Assembly (NCBI GenBank): GCA_963281155.1
Contig: CAUJLY010000003.1
Location: 2,852,001-2,916,000, forward strand
From: Rhabditophanes sp. KR3021
Lineage: Eukaryota > Nematoda > Chromadorea > Rhabditida > Alloionematidae
DNA: 64,000 nucleotides
Reading direction: 5' to 3'
Shown here: one piece after another, positions 45,330 to 55,236 of the stretch
Position numbering within the stretch: the stretch's first letter is position 1
How the letters are laid out: every line of letters starts with the position of its first letter
Made by a program: the position numbers and the translations under genes
The notes under the pieces: model-generated
Seen by the model: only the letters and a program-made list of their open reading frames with translations
Told to the model about the DNA's origin: nothing
Databases searched by the model: none

Positions 45330-46310
45330 TTAAAATTCGTTTTTAACATTAAGATATCGTTTGAATAATTTCATAACAAAAATTGCGATGCCTCCATAAA
45401 CAACTAATATTCTAAAAAGACACAAGAAACAACGGTACAAGAATATTAACTTGAACCAAATGCCTGTAAATAATTTTGTTATCTTGATTTCTTGATTACA
45501 ATAAGGGCAGTTTTTTCTCCTTCCAACAACACACCACGACTTAATACAGTTTTGATGAAAAACGTGACGACAGGATAAATCAAATTGATAATTTGTTTCA
45601 AAGTTGTCGTCAGTTTGAACAGTAAACGTGTTATTATCTTTATTACTCATATGATCTTTGCAAATCGCACAAACATTATCCTGGATGACCGTGATGGGGA
45701 GTCCTTCTTTGGTTATTAATCCAATCTTGAACCCCATGATGTCATACACAACTTCTGCTAAATCTTTTCCAAGCGAACCAAAATAGAGACCATAAAATAT
45801 GACAAACATCGGATATCTGGCAAATACAGCTTTACTTAATCCTAGTGTTTCACAAAGATCAGTTTGATAAAGGATGACTCCATTTAAACCAAAGATTAAA
45901 AGGAGAAAACTTGTTCGGTTGAAGAAAACAAAAAGATAATAGACCATGGTCGGAGTCTTTTTTGAAACAATGTTACGAACTGCTCTTGCGTAAAAATACA
46001 AACTAAGTAACGTAAATGGGATCCACAAATAAAAGCAACTATTATATTTGAAATAAGTCAAAAATAATATTGGAACGATCCACAACAAGATGAAAGTTAT
46101 ATTCTAAATGAGCATATAATTACAATAATTTTGTATACCCAAACTTACTCTGAAACTTTTGTAACTTTTATAATACCAAAAAATACCCAAACAAGTGAGA
46201 ATGATTAAAGCTACTATATCTTCAAGATTTGTACAAACATAAAGTAAATCTAACTTTTCTTTTTCACAAGCATGGTTAGAGCAATTTAACGAAGTAATAT
46301 TATAATTCAT
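45330..46310 (-). CDS. RNF121/RNF175-like membrane RING E3 ligase, copy A
   Basis: ER/Golgi multi-pass ubiquitin ligase family. Exon 1 is 46310-46149 and exon 2 46103-45330, across a 45-nt intron. About six hydrophobic segments are followed by the family word FYGLYFGSLGKDLAE, KIGLITKEGLP, and a RING of CAIC...C(R)HVFHQNCIKSW...CPYC, then one or two further helices. The RING has a long polar insertion between its first and second Cys pairs, typical of RNF121. It is first in the operon-like run, 0.5 kb head to head with the DEAD-box gene. It is much diverged from copy B at 49262. Confidence 0.85.
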
Positions 46311-46805
46311 GCTATGTTTGTGGTAACTTGAAATGAATTTTAATACTTTGTAGTTTTAGAAGGAATGAGTTTTGTCCTGGAATGCCTTGTTTATTAGGAG
46401 AATTTTGTTAAATAGTGAGAATGTCATCTTGTACTATATTTTGTTATGGTTTTAATTAGCAAGGACAAATGGAAGCACAAATTTATTATACGTATTGCTC
46501 CGAAAGTACACTTTGCTTTAGAGCATTTAAAGAATGTAACAAGAACTTTTAATTAACTTTTTGACTTTTAATTCAATCTGTTTAAAGGAAGAACCTTTCC
46601 GATATTTTAATTATTTGAAGATGATGTTTTAAAGTGCAAAAATCAAACACATAAAATAAATTTCAATGCCTTAAAGAATCGATATAATTATGATGACATT
46701 TAATTTTAAATGCCTGCAAGAATAAGCCAAAGGTTATATACTGAACATATAAAAGGCACTTTATTTAAAACGTAGCCATTTTAAACGTCAAATATTATTT
46801 GAACG
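46311..46805. promoter_or_regulatory. Shared upstream region of divergent RNF121-like A and DEAD-box genes
   Basis: 495 bp of AT-rich DNA between two divergent starts. No defined site recognised; called regulatory only from position. Confidence 0.3.
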
Positions 46806-48364
46806 ATGTCATCTAATAAGTTAAAATGTGTCAACAAAAATGTTCAACCATACAATCCACTAATTCGAGATTCGTATAAAACAATTAAGCTAAGAAGGGA
46901 AACGCACGCGCCTGATGCTGCTTTTGACAACGGTGATCAAAAAAGCCTTAAGATTCATAGGTCTCAAACAATATCCAAAAGGGTTGTGTATGGACTAAAG
47001 AAAGAGTCTTTTGCTGATTTAAAGTTGCACGAAATTTTAAATGGACATCTTTTTATGAGTGACAAGCAAAAATTAACTACCATCCAATCGTACGCCTGCT
47101 CTGCGATTATGGCAAGAAAGTTTGATGTTATAATAAGTGCTCCTACAGGGTTCGGCAAAACATTTTCCTATCTTATTCCAGCCATAGATTACGTGTTGAA
47201 GGAAAGAAGACAAAATTTATTTATGGATGAGTTCATAGAAGGAAGAAAGCCGTTAGTCATCATTTTTACTCTGACTCGTGATCTGGCTAGACAAGTTTAT
47301 GAGGAATTATGTGCTTTTGCTGAAGGTATACGATAATTATGGATATGTATTACTTGTTATTATTTATAGGTTCAAAAGTGAAGGGTGTTCTTTGTTATGG
47401 AGAAATTCCAGCAAGGACTATTTTGGATCAATTAGTAAAAGGATGTGATTTTGTTATTGGATGTATGGGGAAAATAAATGATCTTGTTGAAAACTACAAT
47501 GTTGATTTCAGCGAAGTAGATCATGTTATAATAGATGAAGCTGATAGGTTTGCTGATGTGGAAAATTACGAGGCTATGAAGAAAATTATGATTTTAGGAC
47601 GAATTGATATCAAATCTAAAGAAGTAACTACAATCTTGGCTTCGGCAACAATTATTGAAAAGAATCTAAATATTTTAAAGAATTGTTTCTTAAGTGAAGA
47701 TAATGTTTTTTATGACTTCTCTCGTTCGTTGAACCATGATGCCGTTGTCCAAAAGTTTATATTCTGTACTAAGCAAACAAGAATTGACTGGCTTATTTCC
47801 ACAATTAAAACCATTCACAAAAAAGACTCAAAAGGAAAAATCTTAGTGTTTTGTGAGAGTAAAAATATGCTGGAAGCCGTTATGATTAGAATGCTATTTT
47901 GTGGGATAAAAGCGATCAGTACATCCGGTAACCGATGCCAAGAGAAACGAGACGCTGCTATTAGAAAAATGAACGAAGAAGAGGGAACTGTTTTGATTGC
48001 AACAGATGTAACTGAAAGAGGAGTGGATTTTGTTCAATTAAAGTATGTGATTCATCTCAATGTGCCAACTGACAATGCAAAATATTTAAATCGGATTGGA
48101 CGTGCTGGGCGACATAACAATTCCGAAGGATTCTCATATTTGTTAATTGATCACGTTAACGAAGTTAGGAATGTGATGTGCTTAGTTAATGATATGCTTA
48201 CAAATGGATACAAAGTTAGCCCAACATTGCTTTCATTCTACAAATTTCATAGAGAAAAGTTGGCAAAAATCAACACTGGCAGATATGTTGAAGTTAACGA
48301 ATTTCCAAAAGCAACTGTTGCTGTCAATTATAATTTAGATTTAAGTTTTTTATCTACATATTAA
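46806..48364 (+). CDS. Divergent DEAD-box RNA helicase
   Basis: ATP-dependent RNA helicase. Exon 1 is 46806-47325 and exon 2 47370-48364, joined in frame over 44 nt; about 504 residues. Motifs: Q-motif region TTIQSYA, motif I APTGFGKT, Ia LTRDLARQ (PTRELxxQ in most), GG-like region CYGE, motif II DEAD, motif III SAT, motif IV ILVFCES, motif V ATDVTERGVD and motif VI RIGRAGRH. The order fits the Vasa/DDX3 group most closely, but the changed Ia and GG motifs and the lack of RGG or zinc knuckles mark it as diverged. It could be a lineage-specific germline-type helicase. The catalytic residues look intact. Confidence 0.88.
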
Positions 48365-49261
48365 TTGCTATAAAGGAGTGCTTCAAATCACACTTATAGT
48401 GTCTAATATTTTTTTATTTTGTTGTAACATTTATTCCTATCTTTTGAAATTTAATCTTGTCAGATAAACAAATTCTTTGTAGTTAAAATTTAAATTTCCA
48501 AAAGTGTAAATGTCATTTATAAGTAATTTATATAATTTTTTGCATACTTTACTTTCTGATGGAAGAAAATAAGCCACAATTAGTGATTGGGCAAGACGAA
48601 AAAACTCGATCTGTAATTAAGCAAGATGAAAAGATTCAATCTACAACTGGACAAGAAGACAAACAACAAATTTCAAATGTTTAAGTTGTAGTTTTTACTA
48701 AAAATGTTTTTATTAATTGTAACATAAATGTTAAGATCATTGATAAATACTCAAAAATAATTACGTTATGGCTTTCTTCAGTTCATTAGTTTACTTCCAA
48801 TATATCTTACTTCTATTGTATTGAAATCGCCTTCCTGCAAACATTGCATGGATGAATCAACTTGACAATATAATTAAGTGTGCTTACATGTTTTCATAAT
48901 TGATACAATTTAAATGAAGGCATCAGAAACAATGCTATCATCCTGTTGGATAGGTGACACAGCAACATGCACGTGGCATACCTACTCATTGAAATATGAA
49001 TAACATGTATTCATAGTATGTGACTATATTTATATATCATGTATTATATCTAAATAAAGTAGTTGTCTTAATTCTATCCTATAGATCCAAACTTTGACGA
49101 AAATGAAAAAAACATTAAAAATACATACTGTAATTGTTTAAAAAATAATCTTATTAATTGGAACTACTAAATATATCTATTTAAATAACATTTTGCTTAA
49201 TATAAATAATTTATTAAGAGACGAATACTATAATGAGAGAAAAACCATCGTTCGGTGGAGG
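48365..49261. other. Intergenic between convergent genes
   Basis: AT-rich, apart from the small ORF at 48559-48684. An AATAAA-like word lies near 49052. No other gene supported. Confidence 0.3.
48559..48684 (+). CDS. Possible 41-residue repetitive microprotein
   Basis: ATG to TAA frame of 41 codons, Gln/Asp/Glu/Lys-rich, with an internal repeat of about 10-11 residues (GQDEKTRSVI, KQDEKIQSTT, GQEDKQQIS). It is more ordered than chance AT-rich sequence and follows the DEAD-box gene by about 200 bp on the same strand. No signal peptide or known family. It could be a downstream cistron, a relic of a longer repeat protein, or spurious. Confidence 0.3.
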   Translation: MEENKPQLVIGQDEKTRSVIKQDEKIQSTTGQEDKQQISNV

Positions 49262-50200
49262 CTATTCTAATCCAAGGTATTTGTTGATACCTTGGACAAT
49301 AATGATGATGACAGGTTGCCAAACAACCAAGTAGCGTACCCAGTCTAACATTTGGCCATATAACAAATGCGGCTTCTCCCAGGGATTCTTAAAGGTTTCA
49401 GAAATATTTACCTTCTCTTTGCAGTACGGGCATGTCTGCATTTTACCAACTATTGTCCAGCCTCTAATGCAAAATTCATGGAACATATGCTGACATGATA
49501 GAGCTAAAACTGCCTCAGTTTCAGTCTCAAAGTCCTCATCCCCTTGTACATGCAAAGGCTGTCCGATCAATTGTAATTTGTCTCCACAGACGGCGCAAAT
49601 ATTTTGTTCAAGTACTTTCTTTGGCAAGCCTTCATAAGTGAAATACCCTATCTTGCAAGCCATTTTTTCGGAAGCGATTTCAGCTAAATCTTTGCTTAGG
49701 ACACCATAATACACTCCATAACACAAAAAGATAATTCCATAGTCGAGACACGTATTCGAATTAATATTGAATATTAAATTGACTCCGAGGATAGTCGCCA
49801 CAATAAGCACATATCCAGCTATTCCAAGAACATAACTTACCTTATGGAAGGACAAGAACCACTTGTAAACAAGGCGAGGAATCTTGCCTGAGATTGAATG
49901 TTGATTTACTTTGTTAAATAAATATAGATTACAGCCAGTAAAGAGAACCCAGGAAGCCAAAAACCGATACCATCCTTTGTTTATACCAGCACCAAAAGGA
50001 ATTATCCACAAACCTACGAATGAGAAAAGTCTGTATTGCTTGAAATTCTTCGTCTTCCACCACATCAATAGGCATTGGGCGATAATTAGAGCCACGAGGA
50101 AGATTAGCAGCATCTCTGAATGCATAACATCGTGGCCCGCATGTTCCTTGTGCATCTTTTCATGCTCGATCCGCCACTGTTCTTCCTCTGTAATCTCCAT
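49262..50200 (-). CDS. RNF121 orthologue-like membrane RING E3 ligase, copy B
   Basis: 312-residue single-exon protein closer to RNF121 than copy A. It has the N-terminal EEEQWRIEHEKMHKEHAGHD stretch, HSEMLLIFLVALIIAQ as first helix, about five more helices, CYGVYYGVLSKDLAEI, KIGYFTYEGLPKK, and a RING of CAVC...C(Q)HMFHEFCIRGW...CPYC with an acidic insertion. RNF121 acts in ER/Golgi quality control of membrane proteins. Its start is 156 bp from the divergent NDUFS8 start, so a shared promoter is likely. Confidence 0.92.
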   Translation of the reverse strand: MEITEEEQWRIEHEKMHKEHAGHDVMHSEMLLIFLVALIIAQCLLMWWKTKNFKQYRLFSFVGLWIIPFGAGINKGWYRFLASWVLFTGCNLYLFNKVNQHSISGKIPRLVYKWFLSFHKVSYVLGIAGYVLIVATILGVNLIFNINSNTCLDYGIIFLCYGVYYGVLSKDLAEIASEKMACKIGYFTYEGLPKKVLEQNICAVCGDKLQLIGQPLHVQGDEDFETETEAVLALSCQHMFHEFCIRGWTIVGKMQTCPYCKEKVNISETFKNPWEKPHLLYGQMLDWVRYLVVWQPVIIIIVQGINKYLGLE

Positions 50201-50355
50201 TGGTAGATAATGTTATTGTATCCGTAAGCAATGAGAAACAAAATTCTACTGCGACTAGTTGGAATATAGAGTCAAGAATCTTGTCTGGAATAACATGATC
50301 GTTTTTCCAAAACTAGTTGTTCTTAACTCCTCTGATTAATTTTTAATAAAGCAAT

Positions 50356-51091
50356 ATGTCGCTTTCAAGATTCGGAACAGTGTCCAAGACACTGGCTACT
50401 CGTGCCGTCGGAGTAAATCAATCTAGAAACAATTATAGTAAGTCTATTTTACACTAATTACATGCTAAACCTTCATTTAGAATATGTTGGCGAAAAGACA
50501 ATGAGTGATGGTTCTCTGAGTGGAGATATCACTAAAGGCTTGCATTCTGTTTACTTCACAGAATTAATCAGGGGTTTTGGTGTAATGTTAGGGCATTTCT
50601 TTACGGAACCTGCAACCATCAATTATCCTTTCGAAAAAGGGCCTTTGTCACCTCGTTTCCGCGGGGAGCACGCTTTGAGAAGATACCCTTCTGGGGAAGA
50701 AAGATGTATCGCCTGCAAACTGTGTGAGAGCGCTTGCCCAGCAAATGTAAGCCTTCTATTTATTTATCTTAAAAACATCTATTTATAGGCTATTACTATT
50801 GAAACAGAAACTAGACCTGATGGATCACGCCGTACTACTCGTTATGATATTGATATGACAAAATGTAAATACAACTGATTAGGAAATAATTTAAAATTTA
50901 ATTTAGGTATTTTCTGTGGAAATTGCGAGCATGCATGCCCAGTTGATGCTATCGTTGAGGGTCCAAATTTTGAATACTCTACCGAGACTCACGAAGAATT
51001 ATTGTACAACAAGGAAAAATTACTCCTCAATGGAGATCGCTGGGAAGCCGAAATCGGAGCTAACTTGCGCTCACAATATCTATATAGATAA
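50356..51091 (+). CDS. NDUFS8 (TYKY), complex I 2x[4Fe-4S] subunit
   Basis: Mitochondrial NADH:ubiquinone oxidoreductase subunit carrying clusters N6a and N6b. Four exons from ATG 50356, joined by 44-61 nt introns; one begins at about 50438, another at about 50745 and the last splits the codon before IFCGNC. The N-terminal 25 residues are basic and Ser/Thr-rich as a presequence. Then come [38 protein letters not shown], the two ferredoxin motifs [12 protein letters not shown] and [16 protein letters not shown], and the C-terminal [14 protein letters not shown]. The residue after CPA is Asn where Gln is usual. Length and order are typical. Confidence 0.97.
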
Positions 51092-51415
51092 TTTTTACAT
51101 TTGTCTCTAAATATTAGGTTTCAAATTTTTAACAACAAAATTTGGTAATAAAGTGTGTTACTGATTCAATGTGTTAATATAACATCCTTTACTATCTAAA
51201 TCTGTTGCACGAACAATTTACAGCAAATTTGATTCTTACTTAATAAACTAATATTACAAATAAATGGTGAGAAGGTTTTAATCTATGCATGCTCTTTTAA
51301 ATGACATCTTAGACTAAAGTAGTAATCTTTACAAAATAGATTTGAACTAGTATGGATCATTTAAGCTAAATATACTTCCTTAGCATTTAATTATTGCTCA
51401 TTTATTATTATTTGA

Positions 51416-52792
51416 ATGATGGAGTATCTTCTAAATCCTCATTTATCTACTGAATACCCAACTCCTGACCAGGTGGAAAACTTTATTGTCAACAAGTCAA
51501 GGATGGAATGCTGCGTCACTATAAAATGTCCAAAACTAGCCATTAAAAGTTATAAGGAAGGTTATCGTTACCTAAATCCACCACCAATTATTGAGTTTGG
51601 AAATTCATCTGGATGGAGTTTTTATAAATATCATGTCAATACTACTTATTCTAAGTGCTTAAAGGAGTTTGATGACAACAACATCATTTGTAATGATTAT
51701 CCATTAATTGAAGAAAGTTCAGATATAGGAATAGTTTCTACTGTCGAGGGAAATATTAATTTTGCCAAAATCACAAACAAATTTAATGGAATAACCATGA
51801 CTATTCCATTGAAAAATATTTACTTTGATAGTCGACAGGACTATAAAAATGTGTTCATTTCAAGTAGAATATTAACAACCAGTGGAATTACTCTGGGAAC
51901 GTTTGATTCTGGTTCTATTGATGTTGTGAGCAAGTTTTGTCATTCTAAGAAAGAAACATCGAAGAACTTTATAGACAATACTTTTATTAAAAGTGGCGAT
52001 CAAGTCTCTTTATTTCTGAAGGATAAAAAGAAGTTAACAAGCAACTTTGTTAATTGCAATGAAGATGTGTTTTTAGGAAGCCCGACAAATTACAAATGTT
52101 TTGACATTTTTGTAATTGATGAAAATAGAATGGGAGGTGATACTACCGAGTTACTACTTAGCAACTCCAATTTATATTACGGATGTGTAGTTTCAATCAG
52201 ATCTATTAATCCAGACATTCAACTGCCATTGCTTCGGATCATGAAGCCAAAGAATCAAATTGTAACATTGAAAGATCAATACACTCACCAAGAGAACGTT
52301 TGCCAAATGAGTCAAGTTTGCTTTATGATTGTGGATGCTTCAGAATATTACCTATCGTTGCAAGGTCCAAAACTAACTAATAAGATAGGAAACAGAATGA
52401 GTAATTATAAAGTGGAAGTTGATCATACTTGTATTTTTACATTAGCGGGAATTAGTGAAAGAATATACCAGTTTGGGTTCACTACAGGCATTCCCAACGC
52501 TTCAGTTACGCCATGTCCCTTTGTTTTGAACCACTGTGTTAACGTTTGTGATGATATTACAAAATTCGATTTGATTGGAGAAAATTTTACTACAAATTTA
52601 ACGGCTTGGGTTCGCCGAATGGAAATTAAGACAATTTTGAAAACTGAAACTGTTCTAACATTACTCTTTAATGCCAGTCAAATTGATAAGATAAAAGAAG
52701 CATATAGATATGACAATGCGGATGTTTATATTTATTTAGTTCGAAATGATGGAATAATTTATTCTACCAGTATTGAAGCCATTTTTGATTAG
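51416..52792 (+). CDS. Highly diverged CSL (RBPJ/Su(H)/LAG-1) family protein
   Basis: CSL proteins are the DNA-binding effectors of Notch signalling in the nucleus. This 458-residue single exon shows the whole CSL layout. The NTD has CVTIKCPKLAIKSYKEGYRY with NPPP (compare the conserved AQKSYGNEKRFFCPPP), the TxGxxxGTFDSGSIDVVSK region and SGDQVSLFLK. The beta-trefoil has YYGCVVSIRS, LPLLRI, and VCQMSQVCFMI with YLSLQG. The C-terminal IPT-like part ends LVRNDGIIYSTS, a near-perfect CSL word. Several DNA- and cofactor-contact stretches are changed. Normal CSL genes have introns; this one has none. Probably a second, fast-evolving copy and not the main LAG-1. Confidence 0.85.
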   Translation: MMEYLLNPHLSTEYPTPDQVENFIVNKSRMECCVTIKCPKLAIKSYKEGYRYLNPPPIIEFGNSSGWSFYKYHVNTTYSKCLKEFDDNNIICNDYPLIEESSDIGIVSTVEGNINFAKITNKFNGITMTIPLKNIYFDSRQDYKNVFISSRILTTSGITLGTFDSGSIDVVSKFCHSKKETSKNFIDNTFIKSGDQVSLFLKDKKKLTSNFVNCNEDVFLGSPTNYKCFDIFVIDENRMGGDTTELLLSNSNLYYGCVVSIRSINPDIQLPLLRIMKPKNQIVTLKDQYTHQENVCQMSQVCFMIVDASEYYLSLQGPKLTNKIGNRMSNYKVEVDHTCIFTLAGISERIYQFGFTTGIPNASVTPCPFVLNHCVNVCDDITKFDLIGENFTTNLTAWVRRMEIKTILKTETVLTLLFNASQIDKIKEAYRYDNADVYIYLVRNDGIIYSTSIEAIFD

Positions 52793-53275
52793 AAACCCTC
52801 AATATTTTAATTTTCTTGCCAAATAGGTTTTTGATTTCTTTGCTAATTGTTTGAATAAACTAAAATTATCAAAGAATATTGTCTGACCGTTGGAAATCCA
52901 TTCTTCATTTATTTTAACAAATCGTTCTAAATAGTATCATTTTGTTAACTCTTCTATCATTATTTTTATACAATTAATTAAGTGATATTATATTTCAAGA
53001 TAAATAGTGAGAAGTATCCAGTTGTGTAAAATATCTGCAGCAATATTTACTACTAAATATGACAAATTGGAAACAAATATTTATTTAGAGGTTAAGTTGT
53101 GATTAAATAGTAAAGCTAATTTTTAACTTAATTTTTTCAGATCTATTTTTAAACCTGCTCCAAATTTGATGATGTGACTTATTTAAGTATATTTCTACAT
53201 AATTTATGTTTTATTGATATAAAGTTGTTAAAATAACACAGAATTAGTAAATGATCTCAATGAAATGTTTTGCTA
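52793..53275. other. Intergenic between convergent genes
   Basis: AT-rich; no gene, RNA or array supported. Confidence 0.3.
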
Positions 53276-53684
53276 TTAATTGTTGTTACTCTTAGATTTA
53301 AATAAATAATTTAAAACCTTTTTACTAATTCCTTCCGAACAATTCTTACTTAGAATACATTTATTACTTGAGTCTCTGAGGAAGTTTTCTCCACATTGAC
53401 ATCGGGGTTCTCCACAGCTATCGTCTTTTGCAGGATTTTTTTGGGAACAACTTTTTTCTACTCGCTTTGAACATTCTCTCCAAACTTCATTAGTGGCACA
53501 CTTGCGTGAAACATTAGATGTTTCATCTTTGCTTTTAAACCATTTTCCTATATCCAATGAGAATGCACTTGTAATAGTGGTTCCAATGATGGATACCAAA
53601 ATTAGTATAATGAGTTTATGATTCGCCTAAAAATATATGGAGTTACATATTAAGAACTATATATTTTCATTTACTTACTAGCAT
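53276..53684 (-). CDS. Secreted TIL-type cysteine-rich protein, putative protease inhibitor
   Basis: Exon 1 is only ATGCTA (53684-53679). A short intron follows, and exon 2 continues with a hydrophobic signal peptide (LIILILVSIIGTTITSAFS) and ends at 53276. The mature part has eight Cys in trypsin-inhibitor-like order: CATNEVW, REC, KSC, DSC, PRC, QC, NKC, KNC. TIL domains normally carry ten. The NEVWREC start and CGENFLRDSSNKC end are typical. A basic, Asn/Ser-rich tail follows. TIL proteins usually inhibit serine proteases outside the cell; the reactive-site residue cannot be fixed by eye. Confidence 0.75.
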
Positions 53685-54274
53685 CTTTATAAATCTTTGT
53701 TAATAATGAAAGTACCACTTAATGTAAAATGAATTATTCATATAGCAAGGGGTTTTTTGTCATTACAAGCAGCCAATTGAGTTACACCTCTTAATCGAAA
53801 ATATTTGGGAAATGAATTATTTGCTTGAATATGTGTAATTTTAGATTATCGAAAAAGAGTTTTATTTCCTCAAAGTATAAAATACCAAAATATTTATTTT
53901 ATAGTGTATGATCACTTGCTCCAATATTAACTTTAAAGTCATATTTAAGTTCTTTTACGTATTTCATTCTTAAGCTTGTCAAAAATAAAATATTATTTAC
54001 ATAAACATAAGTAATAGTTCAATGCTGACTTTAACTAAATAGTATTGCTTAGATAATTGGGAAGACTTCAACGATTATGGATAATTTATATGTCAGAAAT
54101 TAATATGTTAGATATTGACACTTTACTTAAAACAAAGAAGAATTCATTTGTAAAGTTTTATTTTCTCTTAATGTACGTACAAAATTCTACATTAATTTAG
54201 CATAACACAAAACATTTATTCAGATTATATTAAGATAATTTAAGTAATAAAAAATAGAAAATAGAAACTCCAAA
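53685..54274. other. Intergenic
   Basis: AT-rich; upstream of the TIL gene and downstream of the next minus-strand gene. No feature supported. Confidence 0.3.
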
Positions 54275-54846
54275 TTATTTGGGACAGACATAAGCCATAG
54301 TTATACCCAAAATAGCAGCGATAATTAAAATAACGGTGATGACAATCCAGTGTACTTTCTCAAAAGTAGAGTTTATATCAGTTAAGGTTTCTCTAGTGAA
54401 ATCATCACTCATAATGAGGTTTACTTCCTAAAAATGATTTTTTAATTAATTATTCAACGAAACAAGATTAATTTACAGCAATGTTTGTTATAACCATATC
54501 ATTGTGTTTCCTTACAATTTGATCAGTGTTGTTTTTTACAATCGAATCATTCGTTCTCTTTAAAACAGTTGGATCTTCATAATTGACTTCCTTTATAAAA
54601 GGTATTTGATTATTGTCAAAGCCTGCTTTGATTAAGTTTGTAGTAGTAACGATATTTGCAGTAACTCGGTCTTGCATTTTTGGGGTAGAAAAGTTTTGTT
54701 GAAATGAATTTAGAAATTACAACTTCAGAAATATTTTGTACTGAATTGTTAGTTGTAGTCAATTTGTCAACGGGCATAGATGCAACTGGGGACAATAGGA
54801 TATTTAAGGCGGTAATAATTATATAAGCAGAATACATTGTAAACAT
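54275..54846 (-). CDS. Small secretory-pathway membrane protein with an apparent frame break
   Basis: From ATG at 54846 the frame gives a signal peptide (YSAYIIITALNILLSPVASM) and about 35 Ser/Thr/Asn-rich residues. An overlapping frame then takes over at about 54690 (MQDRVTANIV) and runs to a GT donor near 54473. A short intron leads to a last exon (about 54425-54275) with FEKVHWIVITVILIIAAILG and a tail ending YVCPK. The result would be a type I membrane protein of about 170 residues with N-glycosylation sites. The two frames meet at a CCCCAAAAA stretch, so a one-base difference would join them. Alternatively, the second frame alone is a separate tail-anchored protein. No family recognised. 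Confidence 0.45.
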
Positions 54847-55236
54847 TTTATTTAGCAGTATGTTATTTCAAATGAAACAAGTGAGAAATTAAGTATAACT
54901 TTACCTTTTAAACGCACTTAAAATCTACACATATTTTCGTTATGTGACTCTGGGAAAATAAGGATGACACTATATGTAGTTTAAGTTTTTTAAAAACTCT
55001 TTCTGTAGTAGGTGTCGCTGACCAGTACATTTTTATTTTTTACATGTTGCCAATACACACACACAACTCAATTTTATTTGAGTGATTTTAACCTAACTAC
55101 GTCTATGATGAAACAAAAACTTTTAAAAGTTGACGATCTAATACTTTAACTCATTCCGATTAGAAGTTTGTAACTGAAATACTATAAATTGGACATATCA
55201 TTAAATTTATTTTGCAAAAGATCAATAACAACAAAA
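54847..55236. other. Intergenic
   Basis: 390 bp, AT-rich, with a short (CA) run near 55050. No gene supported. Confidence 0.3.
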
